The notes under the pieces: generated by a model
Told to the model about the DNA's origin: nothing
The model's input: only the letters and a program-made list of their open reading frames with translations
Database searches by the model: none
Shown: piece after piece, positions 35,682-45,528 of the stretch
Position numbering within the stretch: position 1 is the first letter of the stretch
Layout of the letters: every line of letters starts with the position of its first letter
Assembly (NCBI GenBank): GCA_963837025.1
Contig: CAWILT010000001.1
Span: 682,001-746,000, forward strand
Reading direction: 5' to 3'
Length of the DNA: 64,000 nt
Source: JALZUV01 sp963837025
Lineage (GTDB): Bacteria > Pseudomonadota > Alphaproteobacteria > Rickettsiales > JALZUV01
Translations under genes and position numbers: made by a program

Positions 35682-38419
35682 GATTCATCTCCATTGGATA
35701 CATTATTTTCAACTAAAACAACCGATTCAGCTGCTTCACTTAACTCAACTTCTTCCACTTCTTCTTCCGTCAAATTCAAACGAATTGCCGAAACGACCTT
35801 TTCATCTTTTGCGGTTTTAAAGATGGTTACGCCTTGCGTGTTGCGGCCTGCAACGCGAATGTTATTCACCGGACAGCGAATCAGTTTTCCACCATCCGTC
35901 ATTAACATAATTTGGCCTGTTTCTTCAATCGGCATGGCTGAAATAACGCCGCCATTGCGCTCTGACGTTACAATATTTGTAATGCCTGAACCACCACGGT
36001 TTGTGGTGCGATATTCATAAGCGGAGGTGCGCTTGCCATAACCATTTTCAGTCATGGTGAGAATAAACTGCTCTTGAGCGGCAAGTTCGGCCACCCTATC
36101 GTCACTAATATCAACGGCTGCGCGATCAAATTCTTCATCCTCTTCGCGATTTTTCCATGGCGCAACTTTGAGATAATGGGTGCGTTCTTCCATATCAATT
36201 TCGACTCCATCAAGGATAGACATTGACACAACACTATCATCTTTAGCTAACCGAATACCGCGCACCCCAGTCGATTTACGACTTTTAAATACGCGAATCG
36301 CCGATACAGGGAAGCGAATACATTTACCTGAATGAGCAGAGAGCAATACATGTTGATTATCGGCGCACACGCGGACATTTACCAATGTTTCTCCCGCTTC
36401 GGCATCCAAATCAATGGCAATCTTACCATTGCTGCGAATGTTCTGGAAGTCGGATAAATCGTTACGACGAACCGACCCTTTTGAGGTGGCGAACATAATA
36501 TTCATATCCGCCCACGAAGCTTCATCTTCCGGCATCGGCATAAAGCTTTGAATGGTTTCGCCCTGATCTAATGGGAAGATGTTCACCAGCGCTTTACCTT
36601 TAGATTGCGCAGTCGCAAGCGGCAAACGATAGGTTTTTAACGTGTATACTTTACCATTTGATGAGAAGAATAAAACGGGTGTATGGGTGTTAGCCATAAA
36701 TACTTCTGTCGGAATATCTTCTTCACGGGTTGAAAGGGCTGAACGGCCTTTTCCACCGCGGCGTTGCGCACGGAATGTATCAAGTGGCACGCGCTTGATA
36801 TAGCCATTTTGTGTTACCGTAACCACCATATCTTCGCGTTCGATTAAATCTTCAATATCATGTTCGAACTCATTTTCTTCAATACGCGTCATGCGTGGCG
36901 TGGCAAATTCTTCTTTGATGGCAGCAAATTCAGCTAGCATCAACGCCAGCAACTCATCGCGATTACCTAAAAGCGATAAATATTTTTTAATATCAACCGC
37001 TAACTCTTGCAGCTCGCTATTAATTTTATCTTGCTCAAGCCCTGTTAAACGCTGCAAACGCAATTCTAAAATAGCGCGGGCTTGCGTTTCCGTAAACTTG
37101 ATACGGCCATTATTGTAGAGGTTGCCTCTATCTTGCACCAAATCAATCAGCGCGCGTACCGATTCCGCTTCCCAGTCGCGGCGCATTAGCTCTTCGCGCG
37201 CTTCTACAGGGTCTTTTGCGGCGCGAATGACTTTAATCACTTCATCAATATTGGCCACTGCAATGGCTAAACCAATTAAATTATGCGCGCGATCGCGTAC
37301 CTTATTAAGCAAATATTGCGTGCGGCGAACAATCACCTCTTCACGGAATTTGAGGAAGCACTCTAGCACATCTTTCAAATCCATTTGGCGCGGTTTGCCA
37401 TGATCCAGCGCGAGCATATTCACACCAAAACTGGTTTGTAGCGGCGTAAAACGGAACAGATTATTCAATACCACTTCCGGAATAGAATCTTTTTTGGTTT
37501 CAATCACCAAGCGCACGCCCTGCTTATCCGATTCGTCGCGCATGTCGGCAATGCCTTCAAGCTTTTTATCGCGCACCAGCTCGGCAATACGTTCTTGTAG
37601 TTTGGCTTTATTCACTTGATAAGGCAGCTCATGCACAATAATCGCGGTGCGGCCATTATCCATCACTTCCATATCGATTTTAGCACGCATGATGACCGAT
37701 CCACGGCCAGTCGTCAGCGCTGAAACACTACCTGAGCGACCTAGAATAACACCGCCCGTAGGAAAATCCGGTGCGGGCACATATTCGAGTAATTCGGTTG
37801 CAGTTAAATCAGGGTTAGCCACCAGCGCTTCACACGCATCGAGTAACTCGCCTAAATTATGAGGAGGGATATTGGTAGCCATACCCACCGCAATACCGCT
37901 AGTGCCATTGGCTAAAAGATTAGGAAATTCAGCAGGTAGAACCGTTGGCTCTTTTTCATTACCATCGTAATTCTCTTGATATTCAACCGTATCTTTATCT
38001 AAATCTTCAAGCAAACGATGCGACACTTTAGCCAAGCGCGATTCGGTGTAACGCATTGCCGCTGGCGGATCGCCATCCATAGAACCAAAGTTACCTTGCC
38101 CATCAACCAAAGGTAGGCGCATTGAAAAATGCTGCGCCATACGCACGAGCGAATCATAAATGGCGGAATCACCATGCGGGTGATACTTACCCATCACATC
38201 ACCCACTATACGGGCGGATTTTTTATAAGGTTTGTTCCAGTCAGAACCAATTTCCATCATGCCGAACAGAATACGGCGATGCACCGGCTTTAAGCCATCA
38301 CGCACATCGGGAATAGCGCGGCTCACAATCACGCTCATCGCGTAATCGAGGTAGCTTTTCTTCATTTCATCAACAATGGAAATTTGCGGTGAAACCGCTA
38401 AAACTGAATCATCGGCCAT
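35678..38419 (-). CDS. gyrA: DNA gyrase subunit A
   Basis: Breaks and rejoins DNA in the gyrase tetramer to introduce negative supercoils. The 913-residue protein has the N-terminal DYAMSVIVSRAIPDVRDGLKPVHRRI, quinolone-region GDSAIYD with Ser85 and Asp89 (the wild-type, drug-sensitive residues), catalytic Tyr124 in AAMRYTE, and the GyrA box QRRGGKG that marks gyrase rather than topoisomerase IV. The ATG at 38419 with AAAGGG nine bases upstream is preferred to TTG at 38425. The C-terminal tail is acidic. Confidence 0.97.
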   Translation of the reverse strand: MADDSVLAVSPQISIVDEMKKSYLDYAMSVIVSRAIPDVRDGLKPVHRRILFGMMEIGSDWNKPYKKSARIVGDVMGKYHPHGDSAIYDSLVRMAQHFSMRLPLVDGQGNFGSMDGDPPAAMRYTESRLAKVSHRLLEDLDKDTVEYQENYDGNEKEPTVLPAEFPNLLANGTSGIAVGMATNIPPHNLGELLDACEALVANPDLTATELLEYVPAPDFPTGGVILGRSGSVSALTTGRGSVIMRAKIDMEVMDNGRTAIIVHELPYQVNKAKLQERIAELVRDKKLEGIADMRDESDKQGVRLVIETKKDSIPEVVLNNLFRFTPLQTSFGVNMLALDHGKPRQMDLKDVLECFLKFREEVIVRRTQYLLNKVRDRAHNLIGLAIAVANIDEVIKVIRAAKDPVEAREELMRRDWEAESVRALIDLVQDRGNLYNNGRIKFTETQARAILELRLQRLTGLEQDKINSELQELAVDIKKYLSLLGNRDELLALMLAEFAAIKEEFATPRMTRIEENEFEHDIEDLIEREDMVVTVTQNGYIKRVPLDTFRAQRRGGKGRSALSTREEDIPTEVFMANTHTPVLFFSSNGKVYTLKTYRLPLATAQSKGKALVNIFPLDQGETIQSFMPMPEDEASWADMNIMFATSKGSVRRNDLSDFQNIRSNGKIAIDLDAEAGETLVNVRVCADNQHVLLSAHSGKCIRFPVSAIRVFKSRKSTGVRGIRLAKDDSVVSMSILDGVEIDMEERTHYLKVAPWKNREEDEEFDRAAVDISDDRVAELAAQEQFILTMTENGYGKRTSAYEYRTTNRGGSGITNIVTSERNGGVISAMPIEETGQIMLMTDGGKLIRCPVNNIRVAGRNTQGVTIFKTAKDEKVVSAIRLNLTEEEVEEVELSEAAESVVLVENNVSNGDES

Positions 38420-38507
38420 AGCCAAACACCCTTTAAATTCTTATTTTTATTTTGTGAGATTAGAATTAGCCTATCGCGCAGCCGATTGCAACGATTAGTG
38501 CAGGTTT

Positions 38508-39155
38508 TTAACCGCGGGCTTGTTCTCTATCGCGCTGGATACTGGGAATGCCAAGTGTGGGTGATTGTGCAGAAGGCGATGCATCTAATGCAAGAATATC
38601 TTCAACATGACGGCTTAATGTAGAACCTAATTCTTCAGCCGCGCTAATTGCGCCAAACGCTGCAGCAGGCAACAATGCTGACGGGCCGGCTAGATATTTG
38701 CTGTTCGAACCAAAAAGGCTGGAAAATGAAAATGTTGGCCCCTTATCTTCATCTGGCTCTTGTCCAAAAGAAGATAAACCAGCGCCGCCTAATAACGCGC
38801 TAGAAATTTTTGCTGCTTCTTCTGCTTTGCGCTGGTCAGCTTCCGCTTGCGTTTCAGGCACATTGCCATGTTTTACTTTTTCACGATCAATCAAATTATC
38901 TAATTCACCTGCCATTGAGGGAAACTGTGATGAAATAATGCTACGCGCCATTTGGACAGAATTACCATCGGTAAAAATACCGCTAATCATATTACGAGCA
39001 GCAGTGCGCTGATCGTGCATTTCTTCTTTGGATAGTTGCTGCGTGGCGTGTGAACGCTCGTTCATTTCTGCTGCATCTAAATCATTTTGCGTGGCCAAAC
39101 TGTAGGGGTCACCGCTAACGGTGGACATCTCATCTTTATTTACTTCTTCGACCAT
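38508..39155 (-). CDS. Unrecognised acidic protein
   Basis: A 215-residue protein that I do not recognise. It is hydrophilic and acidic, with helical segments (QNDLDAAEMNERSHATQQL; RKAEEAAKISSALLGGAGL), a Ser/Phe stretch FSFSSLFGSNSK and an Ala-rich segment SALLPAAAFGAISAAEELG. There is no signal peptide. It lies between gyrA and argG on the same strand with short gaps. Its composition, like that of the 30942 gene, is more like an unstructured secreted or regulatory protein than an enzyme. Confidence 0.68.
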   Translation of the reverse strand: MVEEVNKDEMSTVSGDPYSLATQNDLDAAEMNERSHATQQLSKEEMHDQRTAARNMISGIFTDGNSVQMARSIISSQFPSMAGELDNLIDREKVKHGNVPETQAEADQRKAEEAAKISSALLGGAGLSSFGQEPDEDKGPTFSFSSLFGSNSKYLAGPSALLPAAAFGAISAAEELGSTLSRHVEDILALDASPSAQSPTLGIPSIQRDREQARG

Positions 39156-39199
39156 GAATTTATATTACAGCACTATTGTGACAATTGCATGTCAAAACC

Positions 39200-40408
39200 T
39201 TAAAATTGCCCCATGCGTTTGCGGGTTTTTAAGCGTAAAGCGGTTAATTTGATAAATCCTTCCGCATCGGCTTGGTTATAAACAGAATCTTCTTCGAATG
39301 TGGCGATTTGCTCATCAAATAATGAATATTTTGATTTGCGTCCATTGATGCGCACATTACCTTTATACAGCAACACCCGCACGGTTCCGGTTACAAATTC
39401 TTGGGTTTTATCAATGGCGGCCTGCAGCATTTCACGTTCGGGGCTAAACCAAAATCCGTTATAAACAAGTTTAGCATAGCGCGGTGCCATTTCGTCTTTC
39501 AAATGCTGCACTTCACGGTCAAGCGTTAGGCTCTCTAACCCGCGGCGCGCATGATGCAAAATAGTACCGCCCGGCGTTTCATATACGCCACGCACTTTCA
39601 TGCCTACATAACGGTTTTCAACCATATCTAGTATGCCCACACCATTAGCTGCACCTAACGCGTTGAGTTTCGCCAATAGGTTAGCTGGTGATTGCGTTTC
39701 GCCATTTATGGCTACTGGATTGCCTTTTTCAAAATCGATTAAAATTTCCGTTGGCTCATCGGGTGCATCTTGCAGGCTTTTCACCCATTTACACATGCCT
39801 TCGGGCGGCGCTTGCCACGGGTCTTCCAGCGATTTGCCCTCATACGAAATATGCAGCAAATTACCATCGGTAGAATAAGGCGGCTCGTTGACTTTATCGC
39901 TTGGCACATCGATGCCATTTTCACGAGCATAAGCCAGCAACTTGGTGCGAGAATTTAAACTCCACTCGCGCCAAGGGGCAATCACTTTAATATCAGGATT
40001 AAGTGCGTAATAACCTAGTTCAAATCGCACTTGGTCAGTGCCCTTTCCCGTTGCACCATGGCTAACTGCATCGGCACCGGTTTCGGCGGCAATCTCCACT
40101 TGGCGCTTGGCAATCAGTGGGCGCGCGATAGATGTGCCCAACAGATAATACCCCTCATAAAGCGGGTTAGCACGAAACATAGGAAACACAAAATCGCGTA
40201 CAAATTCTTCACGCAAATCTTCGATGAAAATATCTTTCACACCCATCTTCTCAGCTTTAATGCGTGCAGGTTCTAGCTCCTCACCTTGGCCTAAATCAGC
40301 GGTGAAGGTCACCACCTCGCACTGATATTCATCTTGCAACCATTTCAGGATAACCGATGTATCTAAGCCGCCAGAATAGGCTAAAACTATTTTACGAATC
40401 TTTGACAT
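39200..40408 (-). CDS. argG: Argininosuccinate synthase
   Basis: Joins citrulline and aspartate with ATP in arginine synthesis. The 402-residue protein has the P-loop LAYSGGLDTSVI, GATGKGTDQVRFELG, APWREW and NEPPYSTDGNLLHISYEGKSLEDP, all normal for the bacterial enzyme. argF and argD lie near 56-58 kb, so at least the later part of the pathway is present. Confidence 0.98.
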   Translation of the reverse strand: MSKIRKIVLAYSGGLDTSVILKWLQDEYQCEVVTFTADLGQGEELEPARIKAEKMGVKDIFIEDLREEFVRDFVFPMFRANPLYEGYYLLGTSIARPLIAKRQVEIAAETGADAVSHGATGKGTDQVRFELGYYALNPDIKVIAPWREWSLNSRTKLLAYARENGIDVPSDKVNEPPYSTDGNLLHISYEGKSLEDPWQAPPEGMCKWVKSLQDAPDEPTEILIDFEKGNPVAINGETQSPANLLAKLNALGAANGVGILDMVENRYVGMKVRGVYETPGGTILHHARRGLESLTLDREVQHLKDEMAPRYAKLVYNGFWFSPEREMLQAAIDKTQEFVTGTVRVLLYKGNVRINGRKSKYSLFDEQIATFEEDSVYNQADAEGFIKLTALRLKTRKRMGQF

Positions 40409-40469
40409 TTTGTGCCCCTTGCTTGTTTGTGCTTGTCTTTCTATTGCGCAAAAAGCTACAATGCAAGCT

Positions 40470-40982
40470 ATGCGTAATTTTCTTCTTTTTAGTGCATCTG
40501 GCTTTTTTCTTTATGCTTTATTTGTATTTTTCAGCCCTAATAATGCGCGTTATTTTAGCGTGTCTGATGCGCAAGCTGCCCTGCCCGCTGGCATTCAAAC
40601 CATTAATTTAGCTGAGATTAAAAGCTACGTTGCTGCTGATGAGCCTCGAGTGGTTTTTCTCTATGCCTCGTGGTGTCCTTATTGCAAAAAACAAATGGCG
40701 GGGTTTGAGCATTTTAAAAAGGAATATCCGCTAGAGAATATGATTGCTATCTCAACCGATAGTAAATTAGAAAATTTGGTAAAATATATCACCACAAACC
40801 CCAGTAGCCGTACGCCTTATATTTATGAGGGTGGGCCTGAGATTGTTGAATATTTAGAGGAACAAGGCGGAAGTTTCAGCGGCGGAATCCCCTATTTTGC
40901 TGTATTTAAAGGTGGCAAATTTCAAACCGAGTTTGTGGGCTTAACCCATCCAGAACTTATTGCTAAAGCCAGCCAAAACTAA
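40470..40982 (+). CDS. Membrane-anchored thioredoxin-fold protein
   Basis: A 170-residue protein with one N-terminal membrane segment (FLLFSASGFFLYALFVFF) and a thioredoxin-like domain whose active site is YASWCPYCKK. A CPYC centre and a cis-Pro segment GIPYFAVF are consistent with a periplasm-facing disulfide oxidoreductase of the TlpA or DsbA-like kind. Frame extensions upstream run over the argG start; the ATG at 40470 fits the membrane segment best. Confidence 0.82.
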   Translation: MRNFLLFSASGFFLYALFVFFSPNNARYFSVSDAQAALPAGIQTINLAEIKSYVAADEPRVVFLYASWCPYCKKQMAGFEHFKKEYPLENMIAISTDSKLENLVKYITTNPSSRTPYIYEGGPEIVEYLEEQGGSFSGGIPYFAVFKGGKFQTEFVGLTHPELIAKASQN

Positions 40983-41013
40983 CGTTTTATAAAGTCATTC
41001 GCCTTAAATAACT

Positions 41014-41043
41014 GTGGGCAACCACAAGGAATGGTTTGCCCGC
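41014..41043. other. Imperfect hairpin ahead of the transglycosylase gene
   Basis: GTGGGCAACC and GGTTTGCCCGC can pair around a nine-base loop, with one bulged T and one G-T pair. It is GC-rich relative to its surroundings but has no T-run on either side, so it is not a standard terminator. It lies in the 87-base gap before the ATG at 41070. Confidence 0.35.
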
Positions 41044-41069
41044 AAGTAAGAATCCACTATATCTAACGC

Positions 41070-42920
41070 ATGCGTATAGCCTTCATTATTCTTCTTACAT
41101 ATTTATTCACCTCACCTGCTTTTGCCGATAATTATCGGCAGGCTTTTGATGCGGCAGATAGCAAAGATTGGGTGCAGGCCTACCGTGCGGCGCAAGCAAC
41201 AGGCAAAAATTACATGCGCGATTATGTGGAATGGCGCAAACTACGCAGCTCCAATCAACGCGATAGAGCAAATGAAATACTTAGCTTTATGGAAAACCAT
41301 CAAGATTGGCCCGAGATGGACAAGCTGGCACTGCGCGCCGCCGAATCTCTATTGCTTGAAGGATATAACCGCCAACAAGAAGAGCTATGGCGAAAGGTTA
41401 GCGGCATTCGCCAAGAATTATTTGGTTATGGGTGGGTTGAAGGTAGCTTTGATACCAGCGAACAAGATTATATTATTCAAGCTTATGGCCGACGACTCAA
41501 TCAGGAAATGTTTGAAGCGCGCGCCGATAGGCTGCTATGGGATAATTCCGTTAGCCGCGCCACTCCACTTTTACCCTTTACTAGCCGTAACTTCCAAGCC
41601 ACTTCCGGTGCGCGCGCTGCCTATATTACGCAATCAACCAGTGCTGATCGCGAATTTCGCAATTTATCACCTGCTTTACAGCGCGATGATGGATTGCTAT
41701 TTGCCAAAGTGAATTATCACAAGAACAAACAGCAGCATGAAAGCGCTGAACAAACCTTAAAATCGCTACCCGCTATGGTCGATAATGGCGAAGAGTGGTG
41801 GAGCTTATGGCGGTATTATGCACGCGAAGCACTGGGCGAAGGGCGCTACCGAGATGCGCTAGCCGTTTTAGCCCCTATTCGCGAGGCCGAACATGGCGGC
41901 CAAGCACAGCTTTTTTGGTTACGCGGTTGGATTCAATTGCAGTTTTTAAACAACCCTGCCGAGGCCTATAAAGATTTCTATCTTTTTTATAATCATGTCG
42001 GCACCCCTATTAGCAAATCACGCGGCGCATTTTGGGCGGGTTTAGCGGCAGGTAAAAATGGCAATGCCGATATCGCGCGCAATTGGTATGTGGAAGGCGC
42101 CACCATGCCAACTAGCTTTTATGGCCAATTATCGGCGTTGCAACTGTCGCCATCCGTTGATTTGCGCCTTGGCACAAATACGATGTCATCCAGCAGTTTT
42201 AGCGCATTGCGTAGTCAAAAAGATTTGATTTTAAAACTTGCCGAATATCGTCAAAATTATTCGGTAGAGGCATTTTTATTTAATTTAGCCGACAAATATA
42301 ATCATGAATCTGAGGTTGAAGCGGTGGCGAATCTGGCCATATCTATGGGCTACCCTCATCTAGCAGTACGCATCGGCAAAGACCATTTTGGTAAAGAAAA
42401 CGAATGGCTGCAAGCCGTTAGCCACCCTACTCCCCAAATTCCATCTAACTTAGCGATTGAGCCTGCATTAGCATTAGCCATCGCGCGCCAAGAAAGCGAA
42501 TTTAACCCCATGGCCAATAGCAGTGCTGATGCACGCGGGCTAATGCAGCTTTTGCCATCGACGGCGAGTTTAGTGGCGCGCCAACAATCCATTTCGCACG
42601 ATAGCTCCATGCTCTATCAGCCTGAACATAACATGCGTTTAGGAAGCTTCTACTTAGCAAGCTTAATTGAAAAATTTAATGGTAGCTACCCCTTAGCAAT
42701 TGCAGCTTATAATGCAGGCCCTGGTCGCGTGGTGCAGTGGCAGCAGCGTTTTGGTCCCTTCCCCGATGATTTGGAAGGCCAGCTAAAATGGCTTGAGCAA
42801 ATTCCCTTCACCGAAACCCGCAACTACGTACAACGCGTGCTAGAAAATTTACACGTTTATCGCGATCTACTAAACGACAAAAACCCGCTCACCAAAACGC
42901 GAATGGTCGGTTATTACTAA
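41070..42920 (+). CDS. slt: Soluble lytic murein transglycosylase (Slt70-like)
   Basis: Cleaves the glycan strand of peptidoglycan in the periplasm. The 616-residue protein has a signal peptide (IAFIILLTYLFTSPAFA), a long helical superhelix region rich in Trp, Tyr and Glu (about 20-450) and a C-terminal SLT domain: ARQESEFNPMANSSADARGLMQLLPSTA with the catalytic Glu at about 474, and IAAYNAGPGRV. The order matches Slt70. Transglycosylases of this kind are also used to open the wall for secretion systems, but this gene is far from the vir cluster. Confidence 0.95.
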   Translation: MRIAFIILLTYLFTSPAFADNYRQAFDAADSKDWVQAYRAAQATGKNYMRDYVEWRKLRSSNQRDRANEILSFMENHQDWPEMDKLALRAAESLLLEGYNRQQEELWRKVSGIRQELFGYGWVEGSFDTSEQDYIIQAYGRRLNQEMFEARADRLLWDNSVSRATPLLPFTSRNFQATSGARAAYITQSTSADREFRNLSPALQRDDGLLFAKVNYHKNKQQHESAEQTLKSLPAMVDNGEEWWSLWRYYAREALGEGRYRDALAVLAPIREAEHGGQAQLFWLRGWIQLQFLNNPAEAYKDFYLFYNHVGTPISKSRGAFWAGLAAGKNGNADIARNWYVEGATMPTSFYGQLSALQLSPSVDLRLGTNTMSSSSFSALRSQKDLILKLAEYRQNYSVEAFLFNLADKYNHESEVEAVANLAISMGYPHLAVRIGKDHFGKENEWLQAVSHPTPQIPSNLAIEPALALAIARQESEFNPMANSSADARGLMQLLPSTASLVARQQSISHDSSMLYQPEHNMRLGSFYLASLIEKFNGSYPLAIAAYNAGPGRVVQWQQRFGPFPDDLEGQLKWLEQIPFTETRNYVQRVLENLHVYRDLLNDKNPLTKTRMVGYY

Positions 42921-43017
42921 AATTTTATAGTGATTAGGAAATAGGGGAAGGCTTATAGATATAAAAACATTATTTGAAATTATTTTCAACTTTATAATAG
43001 GTGCATCACTATTCTTA

Positions 43018-43476
43018 GTGATAATAGTATTTTGCAATCTATTGATCAAAAAGAAGATTGTAATAAAGTACTATTTAATTTTTGGAATACTTTTTATTCC
43101 TTTCTCAATACTTATTGCCACAATTTTATTTAAAAGCAGTCCTAACATTTATGAGTATTTCATTTTTGCGATATTTATTTGTGGAGCTATCTTTATGTAT
43201 GGAACGCAGTTTAAAAAAGATTTAAACCAACGTGTATATGCGCTCCCTATGTTTAAACGCTCAGTTTCAAAGTTAATTAAGGATTTGGAAAGTCACGGAT
43301 TTGAGCGATCTGATACAACATCACGTAAGGTAACTATATTAAATCATCCAGAAATTAACGGACATATAGAGATAGAAACTCAATGGAAATTGGGCAGATT
43401 ATATCCTGCTCTAAAATTCAATTCCGAGAACACAAAACTTCAAAAGTTAAAAAACCACATAATAATGATTCTCTAA
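43018..43476 (+). CDS. Unrecognised AT-rich membrane protein; true start perhaps upstream
   Basis: From GTG at 43018 the protein has 152 residues: two hydrophobic segments (YYLIFGILFIPFSILIATILF and YFIFAIFICGAIFMYG) and a hydrophilic C-terminal half that ends with a beta-like region. The frame is open upstream to 42934. A GGGGAAGG ribosome-like site (42944-42951) lies nine bases before an in-frame ATA (42961), and starting there would complete a first span (LFEIIFNFIIGASLFLVIIVF). The gene is more AT-rich than its neighbours. It may be a recent arrival, have a rare start codon, or have lost its start. Confidence 0.55.
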   Translation: MIIVFCNLLIKKKIVIKYYLIFGILFIPFSILIATILFKSSPNIYEYFIFAIFICGAIFMYGTQFKKDLNQRVYALPMFKRSVSKLIKDLESHGFERSDTTSRKVTILNHPEINGHIEIETQWKLGRLYPALKFNSENTKLQKLKNHIIMIL

Positions 43477-43534
43477 AGACAAACTAACGTCAGTTAACCG
43501 ACCATTCGAATAATTTAACCATAACTAAAAGCGT

Positions 43535-44824
43535 TTAGCGTTTGGCTTCGGGCTTCCACTCGCGGGCTGTTGGGCCTGTGTAGAGTTGGCGCGGGCGACC
43601 AATGCGCTGGTTTGGCTCTTCAATCATTTCACGCCATTGTGCTACCCAACCCACGGTGCGGGCGATGGCAAACATAGCGGTGAACATTTTAGTGGGAATA
43701 CCAATCGCGCGATAGATGATACCCGAATAAAAATCGACATTCGGATAGAGTTTGCGCGATACGAAATAATCATCCTCTAATGCAATTTTTTCTAATTCCA
43801 TCGCAATATTTAAGAGCGGTTCATTCGTGATGCCCAATTCTTCTAACACTTCATGACAAGCCTCGCGCAGCACTTTGGCGCGTGGATCAAAATTCTTATA
43901 CACGCGATGACCAAAGCCCATTAAACGGAACGGATCATTCTTATTTTTCGCTTTTGCAATAAATTCAGGAATGCGATCGGTTGAGCCGATTTCTTTCAGC
44001 ATATCAATCACCGCTTCATTTGCGCCGCCATGTGCGGGGCCCCAAAGCGAAGCAATACCCGCTGACAAACATGCAAACGGGTTGGCTCCCGATGAACCTG
44101 CCAAACGCACGGTTGAAGTCGAAGCATTCTGCTCATGATCAGCGTGTAAAATAAATAGTTTATCAATCGCGCGTTCCAGTGTTGGGCTTACTTTATAAGG
44201 CTCACATGGGTTAGCAAACATCATATGTAAAAAATTACCGGCAAAGCTCAGCTCATTTTTAGGATACATATAAGGCTGACCAATTGAGTATTTATACGAT
44301 AACGCTGCTAACGTAGGCATTTTGGCAATCATGCGATGCACCGCTAAATCGCGATCGTTGTCATTCAAAATATCAATCGAATCATGATAAAAGGCCGAGA
44401 GTGATCCTGTCGCACCCACTAAAATCGCCATGGGGTGCGCATTGCGTGGGAAGCCGCGAAACATCATTTCAAGCTGTTCATGCACCATGGTGTGCATGGT
44501 GATATCATTGTTAAATTTCTTGGCTTGTTCAGCATTAGGTAAATCACCTTCTAAAAGCAAATAAGCCGTTTCTAAAAAGGTGCTATGTTCGGCTAAATCG
44601 GCAATATCATAACCGCGATAGCGTAAAATACCTTCATCACCATCAATAAATGTAATTTGCGATTCGCACGATGCGGTTGCGAGAAAGCCTGGATCAAAAG
44701 TAAAATAGCCAGTTTCTTTATAGAGTGTGCTGATGTCAATAACATCGGGGCCACTTTTGCCGCTTAAAATAGGCAACTCAACTGATGGGCCGCCTTCGAT
44801 GGTGAGTGTCGCTTTTTTAGCCAT
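43535..44824 (-). CDS. gltA: Citrate synthase
   Basis: Condenses oxaloacetate and acetyl-CoA to begin the TCA cycle. The 429-residue protein is the type II, hexameric bacterial form, with an N-terminal beta domain, FRGFPRNAHPMAIL, the catalytic His in SLWGPAHGGANEAV, and GFGHRVYKNFDPRAKVL with the second catalytic His. The C-terminus IGRPRQLYTGP is normal. An AAGGGAGG site lies 13 bases before the ATG, farther than usual. Confidence 0.97.
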   Translation of the reverse strand: MAKKATLTIEGGPSVELPILSGKSGPDVIDISTLYKETGYFTFDPGFLATASCESQITFIDGDEGILRYRGYDIADLAEHSTFLETAYLLLEGDLPNAEQAKKFNNDITMHTMVHEQLEMMFRGFPRNAHPMAILVGATGSLSAFYHDSIDILNDNDRDLAVHRMIAKMPTLAALSYKYSIGQPYMYPKNELSFAGNFLHMMFANPCEPYKVSPTLERAIDKLFILHADHEQNASTSTVRLAGSSGANPFACLSAGIASLWGPAHGGANEAVIDMLKEIGSTDRIPEFIAKAKNKNDPFRLMGFGHRVYKNFDPRAKVLREACHEVLEELGITNEPLLNIAMELEKIALEDDYFVSRKLYPNVDFYSGIIYRAIGIPTKMFTAMFAIARTVGWVAQWREMIEEPNQRIGRPRQLYTGPTAREWKPEAKR

Positions 44825-44919
44825 AATATTAACAGTGCCTCCCTTGGCGCTTTAAGTGATAATGACTCTATTTAACGTAAATCTGTTAAGAAATCCTAAA
44901 AACGTGATAGTTTTTATGT

Positions 44920-44947
44920 TTTACAGACAACATTCTGTGCCTATAGT
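44920..44947 (+). promoter_or_regulatory. Promoter-like sequence before the 44967 lipoprotein
   Basis: TTTACA (44920-44925) and TATAGT (44942-44947) are separated by 16 bases and sit directly ahead of an AAGGGGG ribosome site and the ATG at 44967. The two hexamers match the sigma-70 consensus at nine of 12 positions. Confidence 0.45.
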
Positions 44948-44966
44948 AACAAAAAAGGGGGCGCCT

Positions 44967-45224
44967 ATGCGCTACATTTTGATTTTTCTATGTGTATTCA
45001 CCGTTTTTGGGTGTCGTCAAAAAGGTTATGATAAAGTATGGAGCACGTATGACTGGCTGCCAGCCGGTGCAGAATCTTCCAACGCTTATTCCATTCCAAA
45101 CAACGCCTATCGCGGCTATGGCGGGGGTTATAGCACCCAACCCGTTTATGATAATGATAGCGATTATATGCAACCACGTGGGTTTGGCATTTGCAATAGC
45201 GGCAATTATCTGGCTTGCGAATAA
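44967..45224 (+). CDS. Small Tyr/Gly-rich lipoprotein
   Basis: An 85-residue protein from the ATG at 44967, with a strong AAGGGGG site. The signal segment ILIFLCVFTVFGC has a lipobox with Cys at about residue 16. The mature part is rich in Tyr, Gly, Ser and Asn (YRGYGGGYSTQPVYDNDSDY) and ends with two Cys. Function unknown. An upstream ATG in the same frame (44856) would bury the signal segment and is not used here. Confidence 0.75.
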   Translation: MRYILIFLCVFTVFGCRQKGYDKVWSTYDWLPAGAESSNAYSIPNNAYRGYGGGYSTQPVYDNDSDYMQPRGFGICNSGNYLACE

Positions 45225-45249
45225 GGTTTATCAGCGTTAAAGATGGGGT

Positions 45250-45528
45250 ATGAACCCCATTATCTACCTACTCACTAACATCATCGCAATCGTTAACCTA
45301 TTGCTATTTATTTATATTATTATTAGCGTTTTGATTTCGTTTAATATTTTAAACCGTAATCAAATGTTAGTTTCCAAAGTATATGACGCTTTAGGCCGCC
45401 TGTTTGAGCCTATCTTGGCTCCTATCCGCAAGATGTTACCGGATATGAACGGCATCGATTTTTCGCCGATTATCCTCATCATTGGCCTTAATTTTCTGGA
45501 ATATGCTTTGGCTTATTATTTCGCATGA
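45250..45528 (+). CDS. YggT family membrane protein
   Basis: A 92-residue protein with two spans (IIAIVNLLLFIYIIISVLISF and SPIILIIGLNFLEYALAYYF) and the LFEPILAPIRKMLPDMNGIDFSP sequence that marks the YggT family. The family is linked to division and osmotic tolerance in some bacteria, without a proven biochemical role. Its stop overlaps the next start (ATGA). Confidence 0.93.
   Translation: MNPIIYLLTNIIAIVNLLLFIYIIISVLISFNILNRNQMLVSKVYDALGRLFEPILAPIRKMLPDMNGIDFSPIILIIGLNFLEYALAYYFA

Noticed and set aside
41014..41043. Hairpin considered as a terminator for the thioredoxin-fold gene
   Set aside because: No T-run follows on either strand; kept only as an unexplained hairpin.
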